The translations under genes were made by a program, and so were the position numbers. A stretch of DNA of 5,325 nucleotides from Sulfurovum sp. (GTDB lineage Bacteria > Campylobacterota > Campylobacteria > Campylobacterales > Sulfurovaceae). The first letter of the stretch is position 1. Each line of letters begins with the position of its first letter. The DNA lies in the NCBI GenBank assembly GCA_015493425.1, contig WGDG01000271.1, positions 1-5,325 on the forward strand, given 5' to 3'. The notes under the pieces are model-generated. The model made no database searches, was not told where the DNA came from, and saw only the letters and a list, made by a program, of their open reading frames with translations. This document shows, one piece after another, positions 1-4,822 of the stretch.

Positions 1-762
1 AACATTGGTCTGGATATCGAAACCCTCAATGTCGAAGCACTGAAAGGCACCTACGATGTGAGTGCCATCAGTTTCGGTATGTATCCACTTATTCGTGATG
101 AGTATGCACTACTGCGTCCGGCTGTCAGTTTTGGAGAAGGTTATGGACCAAAATTGATCAAGCGTAAAGGTGAACGCCTCAAACGACGCTTCAAAGTAGC
201 ACTTTCGGGAAAATACACTACCAACGCCATGCTCTTTCGTCTCTATTACCCCGATGCAAGACCCGTCTATATGGACTTTCTTGAGATCGAACAGGCTGTC
301 ATTGACGGTACCGTTGATGCAGGTGTCCTGATACATGAATCGATCCTCGATTTTGACGAAAGCCTCGAAGTGGAAAAGGAGATTTGGGACATCTGGGTTG
401 AACTGGCAGGCGAAGGACTACCACTGCCTCTTGGAGGTATGGCAGTCCGCCGAAGCCTGCCGCTCAACCGTGCCATTGATATCGAAAACATCCTCATAGA
501 CGGTGTCAAAGTTGCCAATGACCGCAAAGAAGAGCTCTGCACCAAACTGGAAAATGAAAAGCTCGTACGCATCAGCGATGCCATGCTTACGAAATATCTG
601 GACATGTACGCCTCGGATGAATCTGTAGAGCTCAGTCCCCTGCAACTCAAAGCACTCGACAAACTCTACGAAATAGGCTTTGAACACGGCATGTGGGAGT
701 GCCCGATAAAAACGGAGGATTATCTCATTCCGAGAGAATACAGCGACCTACGATCGAATTAG
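1..762 (+). CDS. mqnD: 1,4-dihydroxy-6-naphthoate synthase MqnD, 5'-partial
   Basis: MqnD converts cyclic dehypoxanthine futalosine to 1,4-dihydroxy-6-naphthoate in the futalosine route to menaquinone, a cytoplasmic step feeding the respiratory quinone pool. The frame is open from base 1, and 253 residues are visible before TAG at 760-762. The family usually has about 270-290 residues, so a few tens of N-terminal residues lie outside the window. The GTG at 58 is an internal valine, not the start, because the residues before it (NIGLDIETLN...GTYDVSAISFG) are family-like. Family features seen, numbered from base 1, are SGKYTTNA (about 69-76, the substrate-binding TT motif), GVLIHES (about 109-115, with the conserved histidine) and GLPLPLGG (about 139-146). 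These separate it from the related chorismate dehydratase MqnA. The stop codon lies inside the first unit of the heptamer array that follows. Confidence 0.93.
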   Translation, partial: NIGLDIETLNVEALKGTYDVSAISFGMYPLIRDEYALLRPAVSFGEGYGPKLIKRKGERLKRRFKVALSGKYTTNAMLFRLYYPDARPVYMDFLEIEQAVIDGTVDAGVLIHESILDFDESLEVEKEIWDIWVELAGEGLPLPLGGMAVRRSLPLNRAIDIENILIDGVKVANDRKEELCTKLENEKLVRISDAMLTKYLDMYASDESVELSPLQLKALDKLYEIGFEHGMWECPIKTEDYLIPREYSDLRSN

Positions 763-822
763 GAATTAGGAATTAGGAATTAGGAATTAGGAATTAGGAA
801 TTAGGAATTAGGAATTAGGAAT
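756..822. repeat. Tandem heptamer array, GAATTAG x 9.6
   Basis: Nine perfect, uninterrupted copies of GAATTAG run from 756 to 818, followed by a partial GAAT to 822. The first copy supplies the mqnD stop codon (TAG, 760-762). No unit is degenerate, which suggests recent expansion by slippage or active maintenance. A second array, nearly the reverse complement, lies 87 bp downstream at 910-940, so the pair could form a long imperfect stem. Short heptamer arrays of this kind are known between genes in cyanobacteria and some other bacteria; their function is not established. Confidence 0.97.
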
Positions 823-885
823 GATAACACTTTGTAAACTTTTGCCAACCTTAAATAGCATAGCTTTTCGCATGTTTAATAAAAA

Positions 886-900
886 CGTTGTACAACAACG
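886..900. repeat. Short inverted repeat in the spacer between the heptamer arrays
   Basis: CGTTGT (886-891) and ACAACG (895-900) are perfect inverted arms separated by ACA. The inner ten bases (GTTGTACAAC, 887-896) are themselves a perfect palindrome. It lies in the 87-bp spacer (823-909), which otherwise has no start codon with a ribosome binding site and no convincing promoter. It could be a protein-binding dyad for murB or a minor structural element. The dyad is seen directly; any function is a guess. Confidence 0.3.
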
Positions 901-909
901 CATACCCAA

Positions 910-940
910 ATTCCTCATTCCTCATTCCTCATTCCTCATT
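910..940. repeat. Tandem heptamer array, ATTCCTC x 4.4
   Basis: Four perfect ATTCCTC units (910-937) are followed by ATT. The reverse complement of the unit (GAGGAAT) matches the upstream repeat (TAGGAAT in the corresponding register) at six of seven positions. In a transcript, all 31 bases could pair with part of the 67-base upstream array in several alternative registers, with one mismatch per unit. The array abuts the terminator-like hairpin at 941. It also lies in a frame open into murB, where it would be read as a spurious N-terminal segment (SSFLIPHSS). Confidence 0.95.
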
Positions 941-968
941 AAAAAACAAGGGGAACCCCTTGTTTTTT
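941..968. terminator. Perfect bidirectional terminator-like hairpin overlapping the murB start
   Basis: Bases 941-953 (AAAAAACAAGGGG) and 956-968 (CCCCTTGTTTTTT) are perfect 13-base inverted arms around AA. Because a two-base loop is too tight, the practical form is a 12-bp stem with loop GAAC. The GC-rich core next to a run of six T on one side and six A on the other is the classic form of an intrinsic terminator working in both directions, and it could end the mqnD transcript. Oddly, the same bases hold the likely Shine-Dalgarno (948-953) and TTG start (960-962) of murB. It may therefore be a leaky or regulated terminator, or a translation-blocking hairpin. Confidence 0.6.
948..953 (+). promoter_or_regulatory. 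Ribosome binding site that sets the murB start
   Basis: AAGGGG lies six bases before the TTG at 960-962. No ATG or GTG in this frame precedes the conserved KTIDFSKFSSIKVG segment. An upstream TTG at 888 also opens the frame, but it lacks a good binding site and would translate the heptamer array. The site forms one arm of the 941-968 hairpin and is masked when that hairpin folds. Confidence 0.6.
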
Positions 969-1739
969 AAAACCATCGATTTCTCCAAGTTCTCCAGCAT
1001 TAAAGTGGGCCAACCGGAGGATGTACTCATCCTTGAAAAAGGCGACGCTATACCCAACGACCGCTACCTCATCGGTGCAGCAAACAACCTGCTTGTCTCT
1101 CCAACACCACCACCACTGATGATGCTTGGAAAAGACTTTGCCTACCTTCAACAACATGACACTACCCTTCTCGAGATCGGTGCTGCGATGCCGACTGGAC
1201 GTATTGTCTCTTACGCAAAAAAACACGATATCGGCGGTTTCGAATTCTGCGCCAAACTGCCGGGAACACTTGGCGGAATGCTTGCAATGAATGCGGGCGT
1301 CAAAAGCTATGAAATCTTTAATATACTGCACAGTATCGAGATTGGAGGGAAATGGATTCCAAAGGAGGAAATCGAGTACGGTTACCGGTATGCAAACCTT
1401 CCGGGAATCGCTACTGCAGCACGCTTTAAAATTACCGACACTTATGATATGTCGCTGCATCAGGAGCTACTTGCCATGCGAAATAATCAGCCGCCCCACC
1501 CAAGTGCAGGGTCGGCATTCAAGAATCCGGAAGGAGACTATGCAGGACGTCTGATTGAAGCAGTTGGCTTGAAAGGATACAGGAAAGGGGGAATGGCCTG
1601 GAGTGATATCCATGCCAACTTTTTAGTCAATCTTGGAGGCGGTACGTTTCACGAAGCTGCTTTACTGCTCTCTCTTGCTAAAGACAGAGTACAAGCAGAC
1701 TTCAACATCATACTTCAAGAAGAAATAAAGGTATTATAA
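960..1739 (+). CDS. murB: UDP-N-acetylenolpyruvoylglucosamine reductase MurB
   Basis: MurB is the FAD-dependent, NADPH-using cytoplasmic enzyme that reduces UDP-GlcNAc-enolpyruvate to UDP-MurNAc, the second committed step of peptidoglycan synthesis. From TTG at 960 the product has 259 residues, matching the short Campylobacter-type MurB rather than the longer E. coli form. Visible motifs are the FAD-binding GAANNLL (39-45), PGTLGG (101-106) followed by NAG (111-113), the YR pair with the conserved arginine (142-143), GSAFKNP (184-190) with the catalytic serine at 185, and HANFLVN (218-224). The C-terminal EEIKVL probably holds the catalytic glutamate. The start is inferred from the binding site at 948-953 and homologue length; a frame from TTG 888 would add 24 residues encoded by repeats. 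The start is buried in a terminator-like hairpin, and the 3' end converges on the DUF1566 gene. Confidence 0.93.
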   Translation: MFFKTIDFSKFSSIKVGQPEDVLILEKGDAIPNDRYLIGAANNLLVSPTPPPLMMLGKDFAYLQQHDTTLLEIGAAMPTGRIVSYAKKHDIGGFEFCAKLPGTLGGMLAMNAGVKSYEIFNILHSIEIGGKWIPKEEIEYGYRYANLPGIATAARFKITDTYDMSLHQELLAMRNNQPPHPSAGSAFKNPEGDYAGRLIEAVGLKGYRKGGMAWSDIHANFLVNLGGGTFHEAALLLSLAKDRVQADFNIILQEEIKVL

Positions 1740-1745
1740 CGCGGC

Positions 1746-1789
1746 ACCATCTCTTTCTGTCAGGAAAAAAGATGGTCTCTATTTATTTA
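1746..1789 (+). terminator. Putative murB terminator in the convergent gap
   Basis: ACCATCT (1746-1752) pairs perfectly with AGATGGT (1770-1776). Inside, TTTC (1754-1757) can pair with GAAA (1764-1767). The following bases are T-rich but interrupted (CTCTATTTATTTAT), so this is a weak intrinsic terminator for murB that runs into the 3' end of the opposite gene. Read on the other strand, the hairpin is not followed by a T run, so it is less convincing as a terminator for the DUF1566 gene. Confidence 0.5.
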
Positions 1790-2346
1790 TAACTTTCTAC
1801 AATATTTTCTTCGGATACAGATTTCTTTTTCTGATAACCTTCATTGCCAAATACACTATAGTCAGATGCACATCGGACACAACGAATATAGTTTGACTCA
1901 CGGGGACTTCTCTTGTACTTGTATGCATCTGCCGGGTAAACAACATAGTATTTACCTTCTGTCGTTGGGGTAGACGTCCAGAAATCTTTGTCTCTGAAGT
2001 TTGCAAAAACCTGCCCCTCAATATGATGCACCGCCTGAAGCTCATCAACAGTCGGCAGTCTCCAGTCAGTATAGCCGGCATAATCCAGACGGCGGCAATA
2101 GTCAACAGCGTGACGCCATGTACCTACTTTTCCTACGGAGTGTTCACGGGCATAAGCACCATCCTCAGCATCGGTATACGGGGCGTCCTGCCACATCAGT
2201 TTGGTATCTGGATCCACATAAAAAGTATGTGTTTTACATGGCTTCCCAATGTCTGCAACCGCAGGCATTGCCGGGTTCAAGTTACCGCCTGCCATTAACA
2301 GGGATGCTGTCAGTAAAATACCGAAACTTACCATCTTCTTTTTCAT
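1783..2346 (-). CDS. Exported DUF1566 (Lcl C-terminal-like) domain protein
   Basis: This 187-residue protein begins with a signal peptide (MKKK, then a hydrophobic stretch at about 6-20), so it is probably periplasmic or secreted. It has no lipobox cysteine. The rest is one DUF1566 domain: the repeat-like TKLMWQD (48-54), TWRHAVDYCRRL (76-87), the hallmark YTDWRLPTVDEL (92-103), FWTSTP (122-127) and the closing YIRCVRC (153-159). DUF1566 domains are common in secreted bacterial proteins, including the C-terminal part of the Legionella collagen-like protein; no enzymatic activity is established. Cysteines at 37, 84, 156 and 159 could form disulfides. The start is supported by GAGGAG ending about six bases before ATG. 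It lies 87 bp after the second transpeptidase-like gene, so it may be the last gene of that operon or have its own promoter. The lysine/glutamate-rich tail after residue 165 is outside the domain. Confidence 0.88.
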   Translation of the reverse strand: MKKKMVSFGILLTASLLMAGGNLNPAMPAVADIGKPCKTHTFYVDPDTKLMWQDAPYTDAEDGAYAREHSVGKVGTWRHAVDYCRRLDYAGYTDWRLPTVDELQAVHHIEGQVFANFRDKDFWTSTPTTEGKYYVVYPADAYKYKRSPRESNYIRCVRCASDYSVFGNEGYQKKKSVSEENIVESYK

Positions 2347-2367
2347 AAAATTCTCCTCGTTTGTCCA

Positions 2368-2389
2368 ATATTATTCAATATCATAATAT
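2368..2389. repeat. AT-rich inverted repeat upstream of the DUF1566 gene
   Basis: ATATTAT (2368-2374) and ATAATAT (2383-2389) are perfect inverted arms around eight bases, 22-43 bp before the DUF1566 start. The surrounding gap (2347-2433) is very AT-rich, as expected for a promoter region. A TTGAGA that could serve as a -35 box reads on the - strand at 2401-2396, but no well-spaced -10 box accompanies it. The dyad may be an operator. In such AT-rich DNA, chance is a serious alternative. Confidence 0.22.
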
Positions 2390-2433
2390 AGTTTATCTCA
2401 AATATAGCTAAATTTATTCTCTAACTATAATAA

Positions 2434-3027
2434 TTATGGATGTATTGTAATCGGTGTACCATTTCGTACACCTTTCCAAAGCTGCAGCATCTTCTTATTC
2501 GGCACGGCCATACACCCCTCAGTCCAGTCATGTGCAAGTGTATAGGCATCACCTCTGCCATCTGCATTCCACTTTGGCTGGCCATGAATCGTAATGTAGC
2601 CCCCAGGACAGAATCCTTTGGCTTTACAACGTGCCATATCTTCCTTGTTCGGGTACGAGATCATCAAAGAACGGTAGAGTCTGGGGTCACACTTTTTTCG
2701 TACGATCGTATAGTGTCCTTCCGGTGTACGGTAGTCACCCGCTTTCATTTTTGTTCCCTTGTCACCATTCTTTCCAAGCGACATGCGCGACTCAAATACT
2801 TTTTTTCCGTTGCGGTACCCATACATCATACGTTTAGACTTAAATGCTTCAAGCCTGTCGATGATCATACTCGGATCAATTTCGGCACCTTTGGCCAATT
2901 CCCGATTACACTGTCGCGTCTCATACGGTGTCTTATCTGCTTTTCCCGTATAGGTCGGCTTACCGCACCCTCCTAACATAAACAGCATTCCCGCAGCCAT
3001 GACGGCCAATAGTATCTTCAGTTTCAT
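2434..3027 (-). CDS. L,D-transpeptidase (YkuD/YafK-type) lipoprotein, downstream copy
   Basis: This 197-residue lipoprotein has signal residues 1-20 and lipobox LGGC with Cys21 as the lipidation site, so it sits in the cell envelope. The catalytic domain spans about residues 55-197. It includes YGYRNGKKVFES (69-80), GDYRTPEGHY (97-106), ISYPN (123-127), PGGYITIHGQ (141-150, conserved His148) and DWTEGCMAVPN (167-177, catalytic Cys172). The SHGC of classic YkuD enzymes is replaced by TEGC, as in the YafK-like branch (COG3034). That branch includes E. coli YafK/DpaA, which detaches Braun lipoprotein from peptidoglycan, so hydrolysis is as likely as cross-linking. AAGGAG lies five bases before ATG. 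It is 18 bp after the small gene upstream, and the gene at 3450-4022 is its paralogue. Substrate cannot be told from sequence. Confidence 0.9.
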   Translation of the reverse strand: MKLKILLAVMAAGMLFMLGGCGKPTYTGKADKTPYETRQCNRELAKGAEIDPSMIIDRLEAFKSKRMMYGYRNGKKVFESRMSLGKNGDKGTKMKAGDYRTPEGHYTIVRKKCDPRLYRSLMISYPNKEDMARCKAKGFCPGGYITIHGQPKWNADGRGDAYTLAHDWTEGCMAVPNKKMLQLWKGVRNGTPITIHP

Positions 3028-3045
3028 TCTTGCTCCTTTTTTGGG

Positions 3046-3345
3046 TTAACCCCAATCTTCATTCTGCCCTTTGGCTTTATGCTTCTCTTTTTTGTAGCTG
3101 CTTGCATTTTTAAGTTTCTGAAGCCGATTAAGGTTACTCATTTCCGCTTCACGCATTTCATCCATTCGCACATTGTCAAAGGCATGGTTGTTGCAGGTCT
3201 CTTCATAGAGCCGCTCGATATACTGTTTCATCTGCCGATGATACTCTGAATCAAGCTGCACTGCCTCACGCTCGTCAAACTTCTGCTTGAGCTGTTCAAA
3301 TTTTACCGTAAAATCTTGAGAAGAGACCTTCTCGTCACGCAACAT
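3046..3345 (-). CDS. Small charged hypothetical protein between two transpeptidase paralogues; start uncertain
   Basis: I do not recognise a family. From the only in-frame ATG (3345) the product has 99 residues. It is very hydrophilic and rich in Lys, Glu, Gln and Arg, and looks largely helical and possibly coiled-coil (KFEQLKQKFDERE, residues 15-27; MKQYIERLYEE, 39-49). There is no signal peptide or membrane segment. The frame stays open upstream to 3474 and reads like coding sequence (QIEKFNRQKYIGELEKIGK). A strong Shine-Dalgarno sits at 3448-3442, directly after the stop of the preceding gene, but no ATG, GTG or TTG follows it. The codon at the right spacing is ATC (3435-3433), giving 129 residues. 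The true product is therefore either 129 residues with a rare start, or 99 residues after a damaged start. It lies 18 bp before the next gene, within one operon. Confidence 0.7.
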   Translation of the reverse strand: MLRDEKVSSQDFTVKFEQLKQKFDEREAVQLDSEYHRQMKQYIERLYEETCNNHAFDNVRMDEMREAEMSNLNRLQKLKNASSYKKEKHKAKGQNEDWG

Positions 3346-3441
3346 ACGAAAAAGATTCTTTCCGATCTTTTCCAGTTCCCCAATATACTTCTGTCTGTTA
3401 AACTTTTCAATCTGCTTTTGTGTATAACGCCCGATACGATA

Positions 3442-3448
3442 CTCCTTT
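3442..3448 (-). promoter_or_regulatory. Strong ribosome binding site without a standard start codon
   Basis: On the - strand AAAGGAG (3448-3442) begins one base after the TAG stop of the upstream transpeptidase gene (3452-3450). It is followed at six bases by ATC (3435-3433), in frame with the small gene. No ATG, GTG or TTG occurs in that frame until ATG at 3345, about 97 bases away. The placement argues that this site was made for the small gene. Confidence 0.6.
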
Positions 3449-3449
3449 G

Positions 3450-4022
3450 CTATTTTATTGTCACAGGGACACCTTCACGTACCGCATACCAGAGCTTCTT
3501 CATGGCACTGTTCGTCACAGCCACGCACCCCTGTGTCCAATTATGCGCCAAGGTATAGTTGTCGCCGTGACCGTCTGCATTCCATGTAGGCTGGGCATGA
3601 ATGGTAATACTTCCACCCGGATCTACACCACGGCGTTTTGCCGATGCAATATCCTGCGGACGAGGATAGGAGATACACAGGGAACGATAGTATTTTGGAG
3701 AACAAAGCTTTCTGTGGATCCAGAATGTCCCTTCCGGTGTACGGTAGTCGCCTTTTTGCTGTTTCTGTCCTATCGGATTCTTTCCCAAAGAGACAGGAAA
3801 GGTTGCCTGGACTTTGCCGTTGCGATAGAGATACATCTTGCGCTCTTTTTTAATAACGACAATATGGTCTATTTTGGCACTTTCATCGAAATCTTCCGCC
3901 TCAAGCAGCTCTTTTTTACACTCATCAAGCGTATACTGGTTATTTTTAACCTCAGGCTGGCAACCGCTGAAAAAAAATGGTACGGCGAGTAGAATAATAG
4001 GTATAAAACGTGATATATACAT
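3450..4022 (-). CDS. L,D-transpeptidase (YkuD/YafK-type) lipoprotein, upstream copy
   Basis: This 190-residue lipoprotein has a signal segment (about 6-20) and lipobox FSGC with Cys21. The catalytic domain (about 52-190) parallels the neighbour at 2434-3027: MYLYRNGKVQATF (63-75), GDYRTPEGTF (91-100), ISYPRPQD (117-124), PGGSITIHAQ (135-144, His142), a shared WNADG-GD-YTLAH segment (147-160) and NWTQGCVAVTN (161-171, catalytic Cys166). In both copies the conserved His and Cys are 24 residues apart. It differs in having HA where the usual motif is HG, and TQGC instead of TEGC or SHGC. No clear Shine-Dalgarno precedes ATG at 4022, so translation may be weak or the message nearly leaderless. A palindrome lies at 4029-4047. 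It is probably the first gene of a three-gene operon ending at 2434. It may trim or cross-link peptidoglycan, or release attached proteins. Confidence 0.9.
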   Translation of the reverse strand: MYISRFIPIILLAVPFFFSGCQPEVKNNQYTLDECKKELLEAEDFDESAKIDHIVVIKKERKMYLYRNGKVQATFPVSLGKNPIGQKQQKGDYRTPEGTFWIHRKLCSPKYYRSLCISYPRPQDIASAKRRGVDPGGSITIHAQPTWNADGHGDNYTLAHNWTQGCVAVTNSAMKKLWYAVREGVPVTIK

Positions 4023-4028
4023 GAAGTG

Positions 4029-4047
4029 ATTGTAACAAAATTACAAT
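4029..4047. promoter_or_regulatory. Palindrome just upstream of the transpeptidase operon
   Basis: ATTGTAA (4029-4035) and TTACAAT (4041-4047) are perfect inverted arms separated by CAAAA, beginning six bases from the ATG at 4022 where a Shine-Dalgarno would be expected. It could be a dyad operator overlapping the promoter, or in RNA a small hairpin covering the initiation region. The regulator cannot be named from sequence. With no other sign of an operon promoter in 4023-4088, this is the best regulatory candidate. Confidence 0.35.
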
Positions 4048-4088
4048 TAGGGAGTCGTAAGAAAGAAGGAGGAAATAATAAATACGGT

Positions 4089-4108
4089 TTCAGACCCGAA
4101 GGTCTGAA
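4089..4108 (-). terminator. tpx terminator-like hairpin with UUCG loop
   Basis: On the - strand TTCAGACC (4108-4101) pairs perfectly with GGTCTGAA (4096-4089) around the loop TTCG. This gives an eight-bp stem capped by the extra-stable C(UUCG)G tetraloop. It begins six bases after the tpx stop and is followed by an interrupted T-rich stretch (TATTTATTATTT). It is well placed to end tpx transcription or protect its 3' end, and it separates tpx from the transpeptidase operon. Confidence 0.65.
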
Positions 4109-4114
4109 GAAAAG

Positions 4115-4636
4115 TTACGCGTTGGCAGCAGCTTTTGCAGCTTCGATCGCCTCTTCGTAGTTTGGCTCTTCTGTAATTTCAGGAACAACCTGCTTGTAAG
4201 TTACTTTACCGTCTTTACCGATAACAAAGATCACACGTGCAAGCACACCTGCAAGTGGTCCGTCAGCAAGCAGTACGCCGTATGCGTTACCGAAATCTTT
4301 GTTTCTGAAGTCAGAACATACTTTGATGTTTTCAATGCCTGCTGCACCACACCATCTTGCTGCTGCGAACGGAAGATCCATGGATACTGTGATCACTTCT
4401 ACACCCTCAAGATCAGCCGCTTCCTGGTTGAATCTTCTTGTCTCAGCGTCACATACACCTGTATCGAGTGAAGGAACAGCGATAACCAGCTGCACTTTAC
4501 CTTCTCCGCCTACCTGCTCGTCCTGGAGCATTGGGTTGGAGTTTACTACTGTTACTACCGGAGCTGTATCTCCAACGTTTACTTCATTACCTGCGAGGTT
4601 ACATACTGTGTCGTTTTTAAATGTTACTGTTGCCAT
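4115..4636 (-). CDS. tpx: Thiol peroxidase Tpx (atypical 2-Cys peroxiredoxin)
   Basis: Tpx reduces hydrogen peroxide and alkyl or lipid hydroperoxides, with electrons normally from thioredoxin. The 173-residue length is close to that of E. coli Tpx. The start is supported by AAGGAT about five bases before ATG. Visible features are the active-site segment VPSLDTGVCDAETRRFN (54-70) with Thr59 and peroxidatic Cys62, the resolving Cys96 in RWCGAAG (94-100), and Arg134 in VLARVIFVIG (131-140), which completes the Thr-Cys-Arg catalytic set. Two additional cysteines (12 and 107) are not part of the known mechanism. A hairpin at 4089-4108 follows and a 186-bp leader precedes it, so it is probably transcribed alone. 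The leader contains a direct repeat with 21-bp spacing (4676-4703), a candidate site for oxidative-stress control. Confidence 0.96.
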   Translation of the reverse strand: MATVTFKNDTVCNLAGNEVNVGDTAPVVTVVNSNPMLQDEQVGGEGKVQLVIAVPSLDTGVCDAETRRFNQEAADLEGVEVITVSMDLPFAAARWCGAAGIENIKVCSDFRNKDFGNAYGVLLADGPLAGVLARVIFVIGKDGKVTYKQVVPEITEEPNYEEAIEAAKAAANA

Positions 4637-4675
4637 TTAATATCCTTTTATTTAAGTTTGATAGTCGTAGTATGA

Positions 4676-4703
4676 CTTAATTAGGATAAAATTACTCTTA
4701 ATT
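4676..4703. promoter_or_regulatory. Direct repeat with two-turn spacing in the tpx leader
   Basis: CTTAATT occurs at 4676-4682 and again at 4697-4703, exactly 21 bp apart, or two helical turns, so both copies face the same side of the DNA. They lie about 40-67 bp before the tpx ATG, where a promoter or upstream activator site is expected. OmpR-type regulators often bind spaced direct repeats, and Campylobacter uses such a regulator, CosR, in oxidative stress; a link here is only inference. No convincing -35/-10 pair was found (CATACT at 4674-4669 on the - strand is a weak -10). Confidence 0.3.
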
Positions 4704-4704
4704 T

Positions 4705-4730
4705 AAAAAAATCCGTGCATTTATGACACG
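4705..4730 (-). terminator. Weak terminator for the hypothetical gene upstream of tpx
   Basis: On the - strand CGTG (4730-4727) pairs with CACG (4717-4714). The inner CA/TG pairs extend the stem across a one-base bulge, and a run of seven T follows (4711-4705) after GA. The stem is short, but the T run and the location, about 90 bp after the stop at 4823, suit an intrinsic terminator. The rest of 4731-4822 shows no gene I can support. Confidence 0.38.
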
Positions 4731-4822
4731 TTCTCATGAATAGACATCTCATTTCACACGCTCAAAAGTACGGCGATCCCGTGCTTCTGTGTATTTATGC
4801 TACTTTATGTAACATTGTTGTT

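Noticed and set aside
109..687. Long antisense open frames opposite mqnD.
   Set aside because: They are shadow frames of a clearly recognised gene, with serine-rich or featureless products.
756..940. The heptamer arrays as a CRISPR array or insertion-sequence ends.
   Set aside because: Units are seven bases with no spacers between them, and there is no transposase, target-site duplication or cas gene.
2440..2976. A 178-codon open frame on the + strand opposite the second transpeptidase gene.
   Set aside because: The opposite strand carries a complete lipoprotein with catalytic motifs; this frame has no family features and no binding site.
4066..4072. Consensus Shine-Dalgarno AAGGAGG on the + strand, or an anti-Shine-Dalgarno-like CCTCCTT on the - strand that could mark a regulatory RNA.
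   Set aside because: No ATG, GTG or TTG follows at usable distance on the + strand, and there is no clear promoter or structured RNA around it on the - strand.
4672..4740. A 23-codon frame on the - strand (MRCLFMRTCHKC...) between tpx and the hypothetical gene.
   Set aside because: It is very short, lacks a ribosome binding site, and overlaps the probable terminator and the tpx regulatory repeat.
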